A DNA stretch of 64,000 nucleotides from Pararhizobium sp. YC-54. Lineage in GTDB: Bacteria; Pseudomonadota; Alphaproteobacteria; Rhizobiales; Rhizobiaceae. The first letter of the stretch is position 1, and every line of letters starts with the position of its first letter. Of the stretch, positions 61,476-64,000 are shown in pieces. The stretch spans positions 124,001 through 188,000 of the forward strand of contig NZ_JAOYTH010000010.1 of NCBI RefSeq assembly GCF_025847205.1, given 5' to 3'. The position numbers were made by a program, and so were the translations under genes. The notes beneath the pieces are model-generated. The model had not been told where the DNA came from, searched no databases, and was given only the letters and a program-made list of their open reading frames with translations.

Positions 61476-64000
61476 TCAAATCATGCCGGATTCCGGTGGG
61501 ATGGGCTTTTCCTTTGGCTTGTAGCCGACCGATCTCAGTGCGACGTAGAACACCGGGGTCAGGAACAGGCCGAGGAACGTCACGCCGAGCATGCCGGAGA
61601 AGACGGCGGTGCCGAGCGACTGGCGCATTTCAGCACCGGGGCCTGTGGCGATCATCAGCGGCACGACGCCGAGGATGAAGGCGAAGGCGGTCATCAGGAT
61701 CGGCCGCAGGCGAAGACGGCTGGCCTCGATGGCGGCTTTGACCGGGTTCATTCCGTCGTCCTGCGCCTGGCGGGCGAATTCGACGATCAGGATGGCGTTC
61801 TTCGCCGCCAGGCCGATGAGGACGATCAGACCGATCTGGGTCAGGATGTTGTTGTCCTGTCCCCTCAGATGAACGCCGATTAGAGCCGCAAGCACGGCCA
61901 TCGGCACGACGAGGATGATCGCCAGCGGCAGGATCCAGCTTTCATACTGGGCCGATAGCGCCAGGAAGACGAAGATCACCGAAAGGGCGAAAATGAAGAG
62001 CGCCGTGTTGCCGGTGTTGCGCTCCTGGAAGGCAAGGTCCGTCCACTCGAAGCCTGTGCCCGGCGGCAGAATCTGTGCGGCCAAGGCCTCCATCTTGTCG
62101 AGGGCTGTGCCGGTCGAGACGCCGGGGGCAGGATTGCCCTGCAGGGGCACGGACACATACATGTTGTAGCGTTGGACAAGTGCCGGGCCAGTCGTATCAC
62201 GGATATCGACGAGGGTGCCGAGCGGAACCAGTGCGCCGGTGGCGGAACGGACCTTCAGGTCGAGAATGTCCTCCCGCTCCAGCCGGTACTGCTGGTCTGC
62301 CTGCGCCCGCACCTGGTAGACGCGGCCAAACGCGTTGAAGTCGTTGACGTAGGAGGTGCCGAGGTTGATCGACAGCGTTTCGAAGATGCTGGGGATCGGC
62401 ACGCTCAGTGCCCGCGCCTTGTCGCGGTCGATCGCCAGGAAGTATTGCGGGCTGGAGGCCGAGAAGGTGGTGAAGACGCCAGTCAGGCCTTCCGTCTGGT
62501 TGGCGGCACCCATCATCTGATAGGCGAGGCCCAAAGCCCGGCGCATGTCGGAGCTTTCGCGATCGACGATCTGCATCTTGAAGCCGCCGGAATTGCCGAT
62601 GCCGCGGATCGATGGCGGCGGCACGGCGATGATGAAGGCTTCCTGGATGCTCTGCATCGTGCCGAAGAGCTGGCCGATGATCTGGTCGGCGCTCTGCCCG
62701 TGCTTCAGGCGCTCCTCAAAGGACGCGAAGGGTGTGAAGATGACGCCGGAATTCGAAGCATTGGTGAAGGTCGCACCGTTGAAACCGGCAAAGGCGACGG
62801 CATCCTTGACGCCGGGCACCTTGCGGATGATTTCGGTTGCCTTCTGGATGACCGCATCGGTACGGGCAAGAGAGGCGCCGTCGGGCAGTTGCACGACGAC
62901 GATCGCATAGCCCTGGTCCATCGTCGGCACGAAACCGCGCGGCACGATCTGCGCCATGTACCAGGTGCCCGCCAGCAATCCGAAAAAGACGATCAGGCTG
63001 GCGCCAAGTGCTGCCTTCGTCGAGACGAGGTGATGGACGGCCCAGGAATATCCATGGGTCATGCGGTCGAAACCGGAGTTGAAGCCGTTGGCAAGGCCCC
63101 TGGCGGCACGCGTGAACGGGTTACGGCTTTCGTGGTGTTCCTGGTGCGGGCGCAGGATCAGGGCTGCCAGCGCCGGCGAAAGCGTGAGCGAGTTCAACGC
63201 GGAAATCGCCGTCGCCACCGAGATCGTCACGGCGAACTGCAGGTAGAACTGCCCCGATATGCCGGGAATAAAGGCGGTCGGTACAAACACGGCGATCAGC
63301 ACCAGCGAGATGGCGATGACGGCGGTGCCGACCTCATCCATCGTCATATGCGCCGCCTGTTTGGGCGTCATGCCCTTGGCCAGGTTTCGCTCGACATTCT
63401 CCACCACGACGATCGCATCATCCACCACGATGCCGATTGCCAGCACCAGCCCGAACAGCGTCAGCATGTTGAGCGAGAAACCGAAGGCGAGCAGCAGCGC
63501 GAAGGTGCCGATCAGCGATACCGGAATGGCGATGATCGGGATCAGCGCGGTGCGCCAGGATTGCAGGAAGACAAGCACGACGATGGCAACCAGAATGGCC
63601 GCCTCGAGGATGGTCTTGTAGACCTCGTTGATCGATTCGGCGATGAATTCCGTCGGATTATAGACGATGGTGTATTCGAGGCCGGGCGGGAAATCCTTCT
63701 TCAGGGTTTCCATGGTCGCCTTGATCTGCTCTGCAGCGTCAAGCGCATTGGTGCCCGGCCGCGAGAAGATGCCCATGGCGACCGCGGCTTTGCCGTTCAG
63801 ATAGCTGTTGGTCACGTAATCCTTGGCACCGAGTTCGATGCGGGCGACGTCCTGCAATTGCACCAGGCGGCCGCTTGCCGTCGCCTTGACGATGACATAA
63901 CGGAACTGCCGGGCATCGCTGAAGCGGCCTTCGGTGGTCACGGTATACTGGAAGGCGTTGGTGCCGGCGTTCGGCGGTCCGCCGATCGAGCCGCCGGAGA
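61476..64000 (-). CDS. RND efflux transporter permease (HAE1 family), truncated by window edge
   Basis: The C-terminal 840 or so residues of an AcrB/MexB-like proton-driven pump; the frame is open to the right edge, so the N-terminus lies outside. Proton-relay region VLAIGIVVDDAIVVVENVERNLAKG, the porter domains (VQLPDGASLARTDAVIQKAT) and the late LRPILMTAFAFILGVVPLMIATGPGAEMRQSLG match the family. It should pair with a periplasmic adaptor and outer-membrane channel, not in view. It exports drugs or toxic compounds. The position-one residue of the visible part corresponds to the docking/porter PC1-like region (GGPPNAGTNAFQ). Confidence 0.95.
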   Translation of the reverse strand, partial: SGGSIGGPPNAGTNAFQYTVTTEGRFSDARQFRYVIVKATASGRLVQLQDVARIELGAKDYVTNSYLNGKAAVAMGIFSRPGTNALDAAEQIKATMETLKKDFPPGLEYTIVYNPTEFIAESINEVYKTILEAAILVAIVVLVFLQSWRTALIPIIAIPVSLIGTFALLLAFGFSLNMLTLFGLVLAIGIVVDDAIVVVENVERNLAKGMTPKQAAHMTMDEVGTAVIAISLVLIAVFVPTAFIPGISGQFYLQFAVTISVATAISALNSLTLSPALAALILRPHQEHHESRNPFTRAARGLANGFNSGFDRMTHGYSWAVHHLVSTKAALGASLIVFFGLLAGTWYMAQIVPRGFVPTMDQGYAIVVVQLPDGASLARTDAVIQKATEIIRKVPGVKDAVAFAGFNGATFTNASNSGVIFTPFASFEERLKHGQSADQIIGQLFGTMQSIQEAFIIAVPPPSIRGIGNSGGFKMQIVDRESSDMRRALGLAYQMMGAANQTEGLTGVFTTFSASSPQYFLAIDRDKARALSVPIPSIFETLSINLGTSYVNDFNAFGRVYQVRAQADQQYRLEREDILDLKVRSATGALVPLGTLVDIRDTTGPALVQRYNMYVSVPLQGNPAPGVSTGTALDKMEALAAQILPPGTGFEWTDLAFQERNTGNTALFIFALSVIFVFLALSAQYESWILPLAIILVVPMAVLAALIGVHLRGQDNNILTQIGLIVLIGLAAKNAILIVEFARQAQDDGMNPVKAAIEASRLRLRPILMTAFAFILGVVPLMIATGPGAEMRQSLGTAVFSGMLGVTFLGLFLTPVFYVALRSVGYKPKEKPIPPESGMI

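Overview
The window looks like a chromosome or large-replicon segment of an alphaproteobacterium of the Rhizobium/Agrobacterium group. It is GC-rich with many ATGA-type gene overlaps. Small rhizobial families are present (proteins resembling DUF6074, DUF6481 and DUF2934, and an SPW-repeat protein). Intergenic repeats resemble palindromic elements common in Rhizobiaceae, and several catabolic clusters suit life on plant-derived compounds. I saw no rRNA, tRNA, CRISPR array, transposase or prophage gene. No database search was possible, so names rest on motifs, length and context.

Layout, left to right. At 1-4195 an IclR regulator (cut by the window edge) and an amidohydrolase face a CaiB CoA-transferase/MaoC hydratase operon that also encodes a solute-binding-like protein with no signal peptide. 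At 5016-8312 lies an aspartate 4-decarboxylase with its aspartate:alanine antiporter. At 8569-10583 lies eryR-eryH-eryI-like (DeoR regulator, TIM-like and RpiB-like tetrose-phosphate isomerases). At 11103-14195 are an SPW-repeat protein, pncB and a TetR regulator. At 14343-18845 a compact four-gene operon combines an N-formylglutamate-amidohydrolase-like protein, a DUF1704/QEGLA metallopeptidase, a GshB-like ATP-grasp ligase and a spermidine-synthase-like protein. At 18842-26000 are small rhizobial proteins, a lone glgA, an MscS-type channel, a MazEF-like toxin-antitoxin pair and a cold-shock protein.

At 26429-30000 are an MhqO-like dioxygenase, an MhqD-like hydrolase and a gamma-glutamyltransferase. 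At 30762-42830 is a nearly complete D-apiose utilisation cluster: ABC importer with a DUF2291 lipoprotein, apiose dehydrogenase, apionate lactonase, apionate oxidoisomerase, DUF1537 kinase, RuBisCO-like protein and a GntR regulator. Two 2-hydroxyacid-oxidase genes follow (42884-45438), which could oxidise glycolate if the RuBisCO-like protein is of the hydrolase type. If it is instead a decarboxylase, its product L-erythrulose 1-phosphate would be the substrate of the eryH/eryI isomerases near 9 kb.

At 45672-48302 a single gene fuses an adenylation domain, a carrier domain and a membrane acyltransferase. At 48395-57867 are an amidinotransferase/DDAH-like enzyme, an AbgB-like M20 amidohydrolase, a LysR regulator, a polyamine-type ABC importer and a ThDP enzyme resembling 2-ketoarginine decarboxylase; together they suggest catabolism of guanidino compounds. 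The right end holds an MFS/TetR pair, a Coq7-like protein, a VapBC-type pair and the C-terminal part of an RND efflux pump that leaves the window.

The most interesting parts are the ATP-grasp/QEGLA peptidase operon, the adenylation-carrier-acyltransferase fusion, the signal-less solute-binding protein and the apiose cluster with its shared upstream motif and possible link to eryH/eryI.
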